Source: Edaphochlamys debaryana
Taxonomy: Eukaryota > Chlorophyta > Chlorophyceae > Chlamydomonadales
Direction: 5' to 3'
Assembly: GCA_016858145.1 (NCBI GenBank)
Contig: JAEHOE010000050.1
Coordinates: forward strand, 310,001-374,000
Length of the DNA: 64,000 nt
This document shows, in pieces, positions 24,901 to 36,163 of the stretch. The notes under the pieces are model-generated. The model ran no database searches. It saw nothing but the letters and a program-made list of their open reading frames with translations, and was not told the DNA's origin. The position numbers and the translations under genes are program-made. Numbering within the stretch: position 1 is the first letter of the stretch; each line of letters opens with the position of its first letter.

Positions 24901-26225
24901 CTCCGAGGGAGGCAGCGCCACGCAGGGGGGGGACGGCGTCGCGCCGGTAAGACCGGAACGCGGGGTGAAGTGGGTCAGGCGGCTGGGGCACACGGTACGC
25001 TTAGCCTGTGTGGGAGCTTTTTGCCAAGCCGATGCGTGCAGATGCAGCACAGCTTGGCGGCTGGATGCTCTTATGTGCAATCCCTACCCCTGCCCGAACG
25101 GACCCCCACGCAGGCGAGCGCCGGCCAGTCCCCGCGGACCTCGGGTGCCGGCGGCGACGGGGTGGCAGCCCCGCCCGCACCAGGCCCCGCCCCCGCTGCG
25201 CCACCGCCGCCGGCGGCAGCGGCTGCCCCCGCTGCCCCGCCCGCCCCTTCGGCTTCTGCTGGTGGGGTCGAGGAGGTGGAGGAGGTGGAGGCCCTGGACG
25301 AGGGGCCAGGTGAGTTTGGGCAGGGCGGGGCGGGGCTTTACGCGGGGCTTCTAGACCTTCAACCGTCCGGGTAGTGAGTGTTGTGTAGCTCCATGTAGTT
25401 CGGAGTAAGACCACTGAGCTCTTCCTCGACATCCCGTGCACCTGCACCTCCCAGGCCCAGGCCCAGCAGCTGGGTCCCAGCCGCCGCCGCCCCCGGCTGC
25501 CGCTCCGCCGCCTGCTGCCGTCGCCGACAGCGGCCTTCCGCCCTCCGTCGCGGCCGCGGCTACCAGCGGCTTCCGGAAGCGCCCCTCGCGGGCCGGCTCC
25601 GTCAGCAGCAGCGCGGGGGGCGCCGGCGGCGCGTCGGGAGGCGGGGCCGGCTCCGGCGGAGGCGCTTCGGCTGCACCCGGAGGCGGTGGTGGCGGGGGTG
25701 GCGGGGGCTGGGCTGCGGGCCCCGTGGCTCAGCAGCAGGCCCCCGCGGGGGCGACGGCTGGGGGCGTCACGGAGGTGGTGGAGGAGGTGGAGGTGGTGGA
25801 GGAAGTCGAGGCAGTGGGGCCGCCGGTCCGGAGGGGATCTTCAGGTGGGTGGCTTGGTCTCCCGGGGCTGACTGGGTGAAGGCTAGGAGCGACCATCGAG
25901 GGGCGCAGGGGCGCGCGGCTAGCGGCAACAGTGAGAGAGCGGCAACAGTGAGAGCTGGGCGTGTATGGGGGAGACTCACGCTATCAGGCACGAGCCTGGA
26001 ACCCACGCTTCGCCCCCCATACCTCCTCACGTCCAACTCACCCCCCCCCTTCCTCCTCACGTGCGATTCCCGTCCTCTTCTTCCCGCCCTCCCCTCCTCC
26101 CTGCAGCCTCCGCGTCCGGGCGTCAGCCGCCCGCCGGCGCGGCCCCGGCCGCCCAGGGCAGGAAGGCCCCGGCTGCCGGTTCCGCGGGCGGCGGGGTCGA
26201 GGAGCTGGAGGCGGAGGAGCTGTGA
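15970..26225 (+). CDS. MKS1: MKS1-like ciliary transition-zone protein with B9 and Ig-like domains
   Basis: About 26 exons encode roughly 1,480 residues, against about 560 in animal MKS1. The N terminus (VRYVSKDPIQNLKIKVTLWR, exon 15970-16098) and later GWQEKVHSRMEV, SMYIMADLG and KTDFE blocks follow MKS1. The B9 domain covers about 20651-22758 and includes GYAWLSLDGKVPGSGTHVV, RAWRPLG, EFFIGGSPELQDLAYM and GFKTESRGAIKVRLHTVVQ. ERARQRLREARG (from 23310) matches the animal C terminus. An Ig-like domain follows (about 23400-24640: EWYKDDRKL and NEGVYYCQVSN), then a Gly/Ala/Pro/Ser-rich tail to TGA at 26223. The low-complexity insert at 16253-17728 is Pro/Ala/Gln-rich. MKS1 works with other B9 proteins in the gate at the base of the cilium. 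The intron after 23435 looks GC-AG. Identity is firm; the low-complexity exons are less certain. Confidence 0.92.
19141..19216. repeat. 18-bp G-rich tandem repeat in an MKS1 intron
   Basis: Four near-perfect copies of GTGGGGGGAGGAGGCGGG directly follow an exon ending near 19112. The runs of G could form a quadruplex on the transcript-sense strand. Confidence 0.85.
22343..22495 (+). repeat. Two decayed copies of an MKS1 exon start
   Basis: The true exon begins at 22597 with GTCCGGCTGCACACGGTGGT. Near-identical beginnings lie upstream at 22343 and 22476, each preceded by a pyrimidine tract and AAG or AG, and each losing similarity after about 20 bases. The spacings are 133 and 121 bp. Confidence 0.85.
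22832..22862 (+). repeat. Copy of an MKS1 exon end in the next intron
   Basis: AACGCCAAGAAGGGCATGAG, continuing CCTCAAG|GTG, repeats the end of the exon that closes at 22758 (same sequence with GGACATG), about 104 bp downstream. It still carries a GT donor-like site. Confidence 0.85.
23172..23190 (+). repeat. Copy of an MKS1 exon start in the preceding intron
   Basis: CCGCAGATGGTGTTGGAGC here mirrors the real acceptor and exon start at 23310 (CCGCAG then ATGGTGGTGGAGC), 138 bp further on. The copy soon hits a stop (CACTTGA). Confidence 0.8.
24052..24176 (+). repeat. Two degenerate copies of an Ig-domain exon end
   Basis: The exon ending at 23955 closes with GACCTGCCCGAGCTCATCAT and CGTGCAG|GTG. 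Related sequences follow in the intron at 24052-24080 (GACCTGCCCAAGGTAATTAT, then CGGGCAGGTG) and about 24152-24176 (GCCGATCTGCCCGTGTGCTC). Confidence 0.65.
25921..25954. repeat. 17-bp two-copy tandem repeat
   Basis: AGCGGCAACAGTGAGAG occurs twice in direct succession in the last MKS1 intron. Confidence 0.85.
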
Positions 26226-27303
26226 GCGGGCGGCGCAGCAGCGGACGTCATCCAGCGCTCTGTGTGCAGGGCAAGCGCAAGTGGGCGGCGTGTAACGTAT
26301 GTATCGGGGGCGGATGGACGCTGGGGGAGAGCCGTGATGCGGGTCGGCAGCGGAAGCGCTGGTCGCTGGGGTGGAAGCCAAGAGGAGCCAAGAGGAGCCT
26401 GGTGGGGATGTGCAAGTGCCGCTGCCAGCTAGCTGCCGGTGTGGCATTTGGAGCGGTTGCACTTGTGAGTGATGACAGGAAGCCCGGCGAGGTTGCCGGG
26501 CAGTGCGGGCTCAGTCTCGACGATTTCGGTTGGTCTTTGAGGGGTCGCATTAGGTGGGGCATGCACGTGTAAGGCCAGATATGCGCAGCCGGGCGGCCGC
26601 CCCGATCAGTGCGGACCACCTGTCATCCTACATGCCCCACACAGATGTGCACGTGCGTGTGCCCTCACCCACCACTTTGGGATCCCAACACAGCCGCTGG
26701 GACACCACAGTTCCTCTCCCCTCTCAGGCCGGCATCCGCCTCGTTAGAACTTCCTCGAGACTCCGCCGATACAGCCGACCTCCTCCCTCCAGCCACAGCC
26801 GCCCGCTCACGCCTCTCACGCCCTAACAGCTGTTGACATGGGCTTGAGACCCCTTCCTATAGCCTGATCTACAGCGCAAGGCCGGCTCCGGCACCTCCGC
26901 CCCCCTGCGCAGTACGCACACACGCATCCTGCCACCTTCAAACGTTTTCCCTTCCACCCCAACACCCTCACCTCCGGCACTCATGCCCCTGTCTCCTTTG
27001 CTCTTCCCGCCGCCCTCCCGCATGCCACTCTCTGCCCCACCGTCTCTCGCAGCGTGCGCCCCGCGCCGGAGGCACCAACGCTCTGGCGCCGCCCCCTTCA
27101 CTCCGTGCTGCGTACCCCAACCCACTCACCCTTTCCCCCCCTGGCCAGTCTCATGACAGTCAGCACCGCCGCCTGTACCCCACAATCCGCTCTCTCCGCT
27201 CCGTCGCTCACCCGCCCTCGGCTTCCGGCCCGGCCACCAACAGGCAGGCAACGAGATGAATGCAGTCGGGTGGCCCCCGATCCGCCTCTGTTCCGAAGTA
27301 CAG
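26226..27303. other. Convergent intergenic region between MKS1 and ITPA
   Basis: The 3' ends of two convergent genes face each other here. No supportable ORF or RNA gene was found. It holds the MKS1 3' UTR and a TGTAA signal. Confidence 0.5.
26291..26295 (+). promoter_or_regulatory. Candidate TGTAA polyadenylation signal for MKS1
   Basis: TGTAA, the usual polyadenylation signal of chlorophyte algae, occurs 66 bases after the MKS1 stop. The pentamer is short and a chance match is possible. Confidence 0.4.
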
Positions 27304-29902
27304 TCACAGGGCCAGCAGGTGCTCCCGCACCAGAGCGAGCGCCCGGGACCTGTCAGGGTGGGTGGAGGCAGGGGTAGGCGGCAGGGGGCGGGGGAGCATC
27401 GTGCCAGGCTGTATGGTGGCAAGGACACACCTGCCAGATGCAGGGTTCGCGCGTCCTAGCGCCTGAAGGGCTGCCGCAGCGCAGCCTCGGCGCGTTGCCT
27501 GCCTACGCACACCTCACCCACACGATGCGCACGACTCAGCACCGCGCTTCACCCTCAATGGTGCTATGGCAACCGCCGTTGACACCCGCTGCCCCTGCCA
27601 CCCACCCCTGCCCCCTGCTGCCCCTGCCACCTGTGCGAGATGGCCCGCAGCGTGGCTTCATCCATCTCAGCGTACGTCCTGCCGTATCCTGCAGGGGTGG
27701 GGCCGCGAAGGACAGGGGCCGCGCAGCCTTGAGTCGAAGCTGTGCGTATCAAATCAGCTGCACCTGCCCATAAGTCTATGCGCTAGCGGGCGCCGGCCTC
27801 GGCCGGTCAGCCCCTGAGCGGCCCTTCACCTTCCCGCCCAACCACGCCCACACATCATCCACTGATGCACTCACGCACCCTCCAGCTCGAAGATGCGGCA
27901 CAGGTCGCCCCACTTGCTGCCCCGCGGGCCCCGGGGCGCCACCAGTCGGCCCTGCAGCCTCCCCACGAAGGTGGTGGGCTCGGCGTCGGGGCCTGCGGGG
28001 TCCGGGGGGCGGGGAGGTTCAGGGAGGGGTGGACAGGCGGCGGAGGGAGAGGATGGCGCTGGTGGGCGCAAAGGTCAGCGGCAGCGCTAGATGGGAGAAG
28101 TCGGCGGGGGCAAGGGGCGGGGACCGGGCAAGGCCAGTACGCCGCAGGGCGCCCCCACCTGGCGCAAAGGCGAAGACGCACTGGAAGGAGGCTGACTTGT
28201 CGTCGAATCCCTCTGGGAGGGCGGGCAGCGAGGGGAAGTTAGGCTTGATGAGGCACAGGCGGACGAAAGGTGGCACAGGTAAATGACAGGAAGGCGACTG
28301 ACCTCCCCTGGCTTCTCCCCCGCCTCCCGCCAGCGGTCCTAGACCCTCGACGTCCCCCCGACGGTCCCTCACGCACCCCGCACCCCCTTGCACCCACCCA
28401 GCATCCGCAAAAAGCCCTCCGGCTCCAAGCGCTCAATGAACCACTTGATGTACGGCCCTGTACGACAGAGCAAGGACGTGACTAAAGGTATTAAGCTAAT
28501 GCATCAGGTACGGCACCGAGCTGCTGGCACCAGAGCAGCCGGCAATGCGGGAATGGCACTCAGGAGCACTGTCTTGCGCAGCTTGCAAACCATACTGCCC
28601 GCAGACCCACAGCGCACAGCGCGCCGCCCCCAGCAGCACATACGGTCTCGACCCCTGGCGGGTGCTCAGCCTAATTTCCGTTCGTGCCCACGCCCCGCCC
28701 CCTCCACCCAACCGTCCACCCGCCCACCCGCCCACCGAGCCGACCCATCGATCCGCCTGCTCTGCCGTCCCTGGCCCACCCCTCCCAGGCCCGGCCCACC
28801 CCACCCGGCATGCCGTTGAGGGCTCCACAGCAGAGGCTCGTGTCCTCCACGAGCACAGGAGCGCGCAGCTGGGGCCGGGAGGGAGAAGGGGTGGCACGAT
28901 CGGCCGGAATTGGAGGAGTGGCGAGCACTTGAATGGAGCAGGGCGAGGGTAGCTCCTGCGGCGCCCTGAGGTCACGCAGGCTGGCAACGGCCCACCGTAT
29001 GCTTCGCACCCGTTCCAGCCCCTGCGCCCCCGCCCTCCGCGCAGGGCCCGCAGGCCCCTCCCTTATTGCCGGTACTAGCGGCGTGCTTGTTGTGTGTTGT
29101 TGGTACACGACAATGGCGTCATCCGTCAACCCTCATGCGTGGTCCCCACCTGGCGGGCGGCGATGCGGCACTTCTCCCGGCAGATCTCCTCCGGCTCCCC
29201 CTGGGTGAACAAGTAGAAGGGGCAGGTCAGGCTAGCCCAGCCCCTGCTACGTGCCCATCTCCGCCGGTACGGGCCCCGCCGTCTAGGCTCTACCAGGCCC
29301 AAAGTTCTCCCTCGCGAGCCATCTGCCTCTGCCTCTTCTTCTGCGCGCGTACGCCTTGACCCCAAACATGCCTTCAAACCCCTGCGACCGCCCTTCCTGC
29401 CTACCCCACCCCCGTCTCTGCCCCCCCCTACCCGCCCCCCCATGCACCTGCAGCTCCGGCAGCTCCAGCTCCACAGCGTGAAGCTCACACGGCAGCGCAG
29501 GGCCCTCAGAAAGAATCGCGGCGACCTGCGGAGCGAGGCGTAATAACTTACGGGGGTTGGGCTCGGGGGTTGGGGCCAAGGGCGTGGAGGGGCGGAGGCA
29601 GCGGTCGACCTTTGGGGTGCCGCTCGTGCTGATCCGGGTTTCGTTGGCTGGTTTCAAGTGGCATTCTCCAATAGCTTAGCGCGGATAGCTCGAGCTAGCG
29701 GAGAGCCGATCCCGCGCTTTCTCGCCGAGCAGTCGCAGCTCACCTCTGCAAGCTTATTCGGGTTACCGGTCGCAAAGTAGACTCTTTCAGGCTTAGAAGG
29801 GCGCAGCGCACCAGCTGCGCGAGTCCTGCACGCTTGTCGCGCCTCGCATCGCCATGCGCGGGACCCGCGACGTGTAGAGGCTTGAAGTCGAGCTCGACAC
29901 AT
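27304..29902 (-). CDS. ITPA: Inosine triphosphate pyrophosphatase (ITPA/HAM1 family)
   Basis: Hydrolyses ITP, dITP and XTP to monophosphates, keeping deaminated purines out of nucleic acids. Nine exons join in frame: about 29902-29744, 29525-29448, 29201-29154, 28880-28808, 28464-28401, 28213-28158, 27998-27879, about 27693-27631, and a last exon near 27353 ending in TGA at 27304. Family blocks are VYFATGNPNKLAE, VLVEDTSLCCGALNGMPG, PYIKWFIERLEPEGFLRML, FDDKSASFQCVFAFAPG, VAPRGPRG, YGRTYAEMDEA and AISHRSRALALV. The N terminus before FATGN has ~40 Arg/Ala/Ser-rich residues that could be an organelle leader. The normally strict FGWDP-x-F-x-P-x-GY motif is altered to KWGDLCRIFELEGY, three residues longer. 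The start at 29902 is the nearest in-frame ATG giving this short leader. Confidence 0.9.
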
Positions 29903-31855
29903 GCTAGTGGTCCTTGTGTTTACATGGGTAGGACTGTGCTTTAGGTTGCCCGACCGCAAGGCTGCTAATCGCGAAGGGTCGAAGCTTCGAAGGCAAGATT
30001 CCCCCCTTGCATCCCGCCTTCCATCTGTAGTGCATCTAGTGGTGGCTGGCCTTGGACGGACCCGTGTGGAAGCAGTCGGGGGGGTGGGGTCCGTATTGTG
30101 GCGAGGCAGGGGGGCGGGGTTGGGTCCATGAGGGTGCAGGCCGCTGCGTGCAGCGCCCATCCGGGGAAGGCCTGGGGCCGTGGGGAGCAGGAGGGGAGGC
30201 TGTCCATGTGTGCTTCTTAGTGCCGCGCCGTGTTGTGGCTCTGGGTCATCGGGTCTATGTGTATCTGTGGCCGGCCACTGAGCTGGCCTGAACAGCACGC
30301 TCTTAAGACGTTCAGAGAGCCCTCTGCACCGGTCCACGTTGCCCTCCGCCCCTAGCAACAGCTGGGGCCTGCGTCATGAGGCAGGGTCACTCCAGTCCCC
30401 TGCACTCGTCTCACCTCAGGACCGGCTGGACCGCACGTAAGGCTATCGCGTGTTACAAGGCATGCGCGCTCAACACCGGCCCGCTGTATCCACGCACGCC
30501 GCGCGGATGCCCTTGCAAACGCAGCAACTCTCTCCGTCTCGGACGAGCAGCAGCCCTAGCCTGTGCCCCCTCTCCAGTCGTCTTGACTACGCTGCATGCC
30601 CCCTTCGAGCACAGAGCCCCCCACCCTCACCCCCGCACAACTGCCTTGCGCCCTCCCTGGCCATGCGCGCATCCATAACCGTCAACCGCCATGCAACTCC
30701 ACCAACACATTGTCGTGTGTCGTACTCCCCCAGAAACGTGTCAATCTCACAGTCAGTGCCGCGTTAGCACCCCATGCTTCCCGGCGTCCCAAGAATGAGC
30801 CTCCTGCTAACTCCCAAATGCATCATGCCGACGGTGCGTGCAAGAGCGCGGGACGGCCCAGGGCCCCGACGGCTCCTCGGGACCGTCCCGGCCTCGCTGA
30901 CCCGCGGCCTCGACGTGGCCATGTCCGGCGAACACAGCCGGAGCCGGCCGGCTCCGCCTCTTCCGTCAAGATCCTCACAAGCTCCACCTACGCGCGATTC
31001 CCGTGCCGCTTCAGACGCAGCAGCGGTGGCCACTCGCGCCGGTCACCCTGCCGGTGTAACGCAGTACACTACGCCGGGCCGCGGCGACCACTCGCCGCCG
31101 CCCATTCGGCCCGCGCATCAGAGCCCTCCAGCTACCGCTAGCTGCTGCTCCGGCCGGAGTGGCACAGGCCGCTCCCGCCTGCGTAGCCGCCGCCGCAGCC
31201 CCTCGTCCTCGCCGCCGCCGCCACCAGTGGAGGCGAGGAGCGCTGCCACGGACACCGCCGGGCGCTCCGCTGGCGCTTGGATGCCCCATCGAAGGGCGGG
31301 CACTGATGGCCCCGCCCCGGCACCGGATCGCTAGGAGGAGGATGGGCGGATGGTGCTGCACCCCGCACACCCACATCCGCCGCAGCACCCCTGCCGTCCT
31401 TGGCGCGTCGCAGGCCCCCTGCGCCCGGCCTGGTCAGAGGCGGGCTGGCCGGCGCATTGGCCACCACTCGCCCCTGCGGCTGGCCCCACCCCGGCCCCTC
31501 CTCCTCCTCCTACGCCCATCCCGTAGGCCTCCTCCGCCCCTGCTCCCCGCTGCAAGGCCGGGTCGGCGGAGGCGACGCCCCCGGCAGTCCCCCGCCGTGA
31601 ACCGCGGCCGCTTCTGCCTGCCGTCCATACCCCCTGCCACGGCCGTCGCCCTGGCTGTCCGTATCCGACGACACAGCGCCGCGGGCAGCTCTGGCCGGCT
31701 GGGCCCTTCCTCGGCCGCCACGTCCGGGCTGGCGGGGCGCCTTTCCTGCCGAGCGCCCGCCCTCCTGCTCCGCCACGCCGCAACCGCCGCCCTCCATTCC
31801 CGCACCCCCAACCGCGCCCGAAGGCTCCGGCCTCCGCCCCCCGGCCCCTCCACGC
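29903..31855. other. Intergenic region, no gene recognised
   Basis: About 1.95 kb between the start of ITPA and the end of PP4c. Long GC-driven ORFs occur on both strands (up to 332 codons from 31159), but their composition is Arg/Pro/Ala with no family motif. The ITPA promoter should lie near 29903-30300. Confidence 0.45.
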
Positions 31856-34800
31856 CTAGAGGAAGTAGTCGGGCGCGGCCCGCTTGGACTGGATGCCGCG
31901 CACCTCCTGGGGGGCGGCCTCGAAGACCTGAGGCAGGCGGGGGCGGGGGTGGGGATGGGAGGTGGTGGGAAGAGAGGGCGAAGGGGGCGGTCATACCAGC
32001 GGGCGCACGGCCACGCACAACCCCTCCCCCCATGCTTCTTGCCACCCGCCCACCCAGCCACCCACCCACGCACCCATACATTTACGCCCACGCCCACGCC
32101 CCCACCCAAGCCCCCCCACCTTGTAGTTCTTGCCCAGGTGCTCGTCCACCTCCATGATGGCGGCCACGTTGCCGCACCTGGGGGGGAAGGGGAGGGTGTT
32201 GAAAGCTGAGCGGCATGTGGGGGGGAGCGTTTGGGGCTGGGGATGAGCGGATTGAAGGGGAAGGTAAACGCGCGACGGTGGGCAGAGACAAGCGCCCAGC
32301 CCGCCCTGGGGCTTGTGTGCACGTAGTGCGTCTGCCTCCACGCCGGAGGTCCCTCCCTCCCCCTTTTCCCTCCACAACCTCCCCCCCCCTCCAAGCCCAC
32401 CCAAGCCCGCTGCCCACCGGTAGCAGTAGTTGGGTGCGGACCACACGGTGACCAGCTTGTCGTTGAACATGGTCTTGTAGCCGTCCATGACCAGCTGGAG
32501 GGGTGGGGTGGGGGGTGGGGGTGGGGGGGGGGGTCGGGATGAACGTTGTGAGACCCCTGCTATACGGTACCCCATTACCCGCCCGTCTCCCGCCTCCTGA
32601 CGGGCCTGCACCCACGCGCTCCTTCCTCCACAGTCCACGCACACCCCATGAGCCCCGGTCCACCACCGTGAGCCCACCCCCTGCACACACCGCACGGGCA
32701 CGCACTGCACACACCGCACGGGCACGCACTGCACACACCGCACGGGCACGCACTGCACACACCGCACGGGCACGCACTGCACACACCGCACGGGCACGCA
32801 CTGCACACGACGCACGGGCACGCACTGCACACACCGCACGGGCACGCACTGCACACACCGCACGGGCACGCACTGCACACGACGCACGGGCACGCACTGC
32901 ACACATCGCATGGCCACGCACTGCACACGACGCACGGGCCAGGCTTTGCGGGGTTGCTTTGCAGTGGCTCCCGACTCAACACGCCCGCCCGTCCGCACCT
33001 GGTGCGCCCGGCAGATGAGGTCGATGCGGTTTGCCTCCGTGAACGCGCGGCACACGTCGGCGCCGAACAGGAAGCCGGCGCCTCGGGGCGACAGGCCCCA
33101 TCCCTCGATGTCCTCCGGGTCCGACCACAGCAGGTCGCACATGGCGCCGTCGTGGGGCACCTCCTGCTTGCGGTCGATGGTGCGGATCTGGGGGGTGGGG
33201 GTGGGGCCACGTGGGGGGGAGGGGAGAGTCAGGGAGGAGGAGCGGGGGAGAGGGAGGGGGAGGGGGAAGAGCGATGGAGGGGAACCAGGGAGAGAGACGT
33301 TCGGGGGTAGGTGATGAGAGGCCCCAGTCCTGCTAAAGCCCAGGCCCCGCCAGGCCCGCCCCAGGCCCCGGCTGCTGGGCCCCACCTGGTCGAGCGTGGA
33401 GATGGTGGGTGAGAGGCCCCCGTGTACGGCAAAGATGGAGTTGTCGATGACCGCTGACAAGCTGTGTGGGCGGGCAGAGGGGCAGACGGTAAGCGGCCTG
33501 CTGGTGCACTCGGACATTCAGACGCGGAATTGAAGAAAGGAATTGAGGCCTTGTCCTTAGGACCCCCTGGGCCTCTCCTGCGTCCCCTCGTTGCACACCT
33601 GAGGTAGTCGAACACGTCCGTGCAGTACCGCCACACGTTCACGCTGCCGTACTTCCGCAGGCACTCGTCGTAGAAGCCGTACACCTGTGCGGCACACGTG
33701 ATGAGAGGAGCGGTGATGAGGCCACCACGACGCCGCACTCAAACCGCAACTTCCACGCCCAGTGCGTCTTGCGGCACCTCCCTCCATCCCCCTTCAGCAC
33801 CCGAAGAGTCGCCTGGCCCTGCGCTCCTCCAGCAAGGCGCCCTCACGTCCAACCCACCTCGCCCAGCCCTCCTCGCCCTTCCCTCCTAAGCACGGTCACG
33901 CAGAGGTCAGCCCTGGCATGGCCGCATGATCACCGCCGTCCCCTACCACGGCCCAGCCCTGGCCGCAGCATCAGCCCCCAAGCCGACGCAGCCACGGACC
34001 TGCGTGATCTGCCGGCTCTCGTGGTTACCCCGGATGAGGGTGATCCGGTCCGGGTACCGAACCTGTCGGCGGGAAGGGCACGAAAGGGGTAAGTACTGAA
34101 TGCGTGGCGCGGCGTTGACGGGTGCGGTTAGGGTCGGGGGCCGAGAGGCCGCGGCGTTGGAGGCAGGCACACGGGTTGGAGGGGACCGGCATGAACGGCT
34201 AGCCGCGCCATCCCTAACCCCCATGCCGTGATGCGACGTGCTCAACCACCACAGGAGAAGGGTAACCCACCGCGCATCGTGACGACCCCCCGAAACGTGC
34301 ACTAAGCGGCGTCGGTCCTCACAGCCTGTCACCTCCCGCTGCTACCAGTACGGTACGCGCGAGTCCCTGGGCGGCCGGTCCCTGCCCACTTAGCTAAGGA
34401 GACCCACGTCAGAACCTGCCAAGTCGGCATCAAGTGCCTTGCCTCGCCAACGCATTCCGGCCTCCGTGCCACGCATGCCACCCAGGCTGGAGCACCGCGC
34501 ACGTCGCCGTCTTGCCCCCGGCAACCTCATAGACAATTAACCCAGCAACACATGCGAAGGCCGGGTCGGCCTGGCCATGGGCAGTATGCTGCCCGGCAGA
34601 CGCGCCAGTGCGCCACCTCCCCGACATCGCACTCTGCGCCCAGACGCCGCGTCGGCATACGAGTCAACACTCAAGGGTACCGATAATAACGGTCGCCCAC
34701 CCATTCTCCCACCCGATCAGCAGGCCAATCGGCCAGCCGCACGATCTGAACCTCTGTTCCCTCGTCCCAAGTAGGGAAAGCGCTGGTGGCGTCTGCCCAA

Positions 34801-35746
34801 AAGTGCTCAACGGCCTTTGGTAGGTATCTGCAAGATGAACTCCCCGCCCTGCCCCCACCTCACGTATCTCTGCGAAGCGCTTTGACCCTTTACCCTCCCC
34901 CGGACCACCTCCGTCCTCACCCCGCCCCCCCCCACTCGTCTTTCGCTCGTTATGCTACCTTCCCCCGCCCTCACCTTGAGCGCTAGCAGCAGCAGGAAGG
35001 TCTCCACCGAGTAGAAGCCCCGGTCCACGAAGTCCCCCATGAACAGGTAGTTCCTGCGGTGATTAGGTAAGGGGGTCAGGTTGGCGACATGTGTTGATTG
35101 TGCGGAGCTGGGTACCAAGAACTCTAGCAGGTGGGAGGGGTGGGGTGGGTGCGCTTCGAGCTGCTCTAGGTGGAGTGGGCGGGCTTCAGCTTCAGCCTGA
35201 CCGCGCCGGCTCCCGATGCCCTCATACCCCGTCGCAGTGTGCACCAGTTCCGTGTGGCGCTACTCACGTCATGGGGCAGTCTCCCCCGACTTGGAAGAGC
35301 TCCATCAGGTCATAGAACTGCCCGTGAATGTCACCGCCTGGAGGGGGTGAGGGTGTCCCGGGGATGGATGGGGTGAGGGGCGGTTCCGACCGGCTCCCCC
35401 GAAGCAGCCTGCTGCTCTGGGACAAGCCCAGGGCCGCTTTAGCATTTTGGCCCCTGACCTCGCAACCAGCCGCGGCCGAATGCACTGCCGAGGGCCGCGA
35501 CGGTGCGCAGCGCGGGAAACAGACATGCGGGGCTCCGCCAACGACCTCGGCAGCCACCGCTCAGCTGGAATCTCCAAGGGAGTCGCCCGGCTCACATACG
35601 GTGACCGGTGCGTCCACTCTCTGCACGTTGCTCTCCTCCACCAAAATTTCCAGAGCCTTTTGGCATAGCGTCTTCACGTCCGACTCCTTTAGCGGCTCGC
35701 ACTTCTTTAGCTGCTCAATCCAGCGGTCCAAGTCGCTGGAAGTCAT
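31856..35746 (-). CDS. PP4C: Serine/threonine protein phosphatase 4 catalytic subunit
   Basis: About ten exons encode a protein close to PP4c/PPX along its whole length (about 305 residues, the usual size). It starts [20 protein letters not shown] at 35746 and ends APDYFL before TAG at 31856; the C-terminal YFL is the carboxymethylation signal of the PP2A group. Metal and catalytic motifs are all present: GDIHGQ (spanning an exon join at about 35597/35340), GDFVDRG (about 35035), [11 protein letters not shown] (about 34020), VHGGLSP (about 33415), RAHQLV and [11 protein letters not shown]. The [12 protein letters not shown] and [11 protein letters not shown] blocks favour PP4 over PP2A or PP6. 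Its roles by family are DNA-damage signalling, centrosome/basal-body function and meiosis. One intron carries a 24-bp minisatellite. The gene is divergent from adenylate kinase. Confidence 0.95.
32682..32939. repeat. 24-bp minisatellite in a PP4c intron
   Basis: About 10-11 tandem copies of a unit with core GCACGGGCACGCACTGCACA and a fixed 24-bp period. Small variants alternate ACACC and ACGAC. Because 24 is a multiple of three, the array stays open in several frames and makes misleading ORFs on both strands. It lies between the exon ending RAHQ (about 33000) and the exon starting LVMDGYK (about 32496). Confidence 0.95.
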
Positions 35747-36163
35747 GCTCGCAGCCGCGGTGCCGCGCCCTGCCAGACGGCGGCCTCAGCCGCTCTTGGG
35801 AGGCGTGCTCTCTCCTTGTGATCTTAGCTACTTTGCGCCAGTTGGCTGAAGGAGGGAGGGGGCGAGCCAGTCAACGTGAGTGGTGAAATGCGTCGGAGGC
35901 CCGTGTGCTAGTGCTGCATGTTTCGTGAAGGTTGGGCAGCTTGTGGTACCAATGTGTGCTGTCCGTTCGATAAGTGTGCGAGTTCTGAAGCCGAGCAGCC
36001 CGCATGCCCCGCGACCCCCGCATGCGTGTGCGACACCCCCCTCGGCGAATGAAACTCCCCGCTTCACCCACCCACTGTTTCAGTTCACGGTGTCGGTCGC
36101 TGCTTCATAGGAGCACTCCCTTACCCCCTCCCGTGTCCGGGCCCTTTCCGAAAGTGCATCAAC
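35747..36163. promoter_or_regulatory. Divergent PP4c/adenylate kinase promoter region
   Basis: 417 bp between two opposite start codons, holding the 5' ends of both genes. No convincing TATA box was seen. Confidence 0.45.

Noticed and set aside
31159..32157. 332-codon plus-strand ORF
   Set aside because: Composition is Arg/Pro/Ala from GC-rich sequence; its right end runs antisense over PP4c exons and no family motif is present.
32682..32939. Possible CRISPR-like array
   Set aside because: The 24-bp units are directly adjacent with no unique spacers, and the array sits in a eukaryotic intron; it is a minisatellite.
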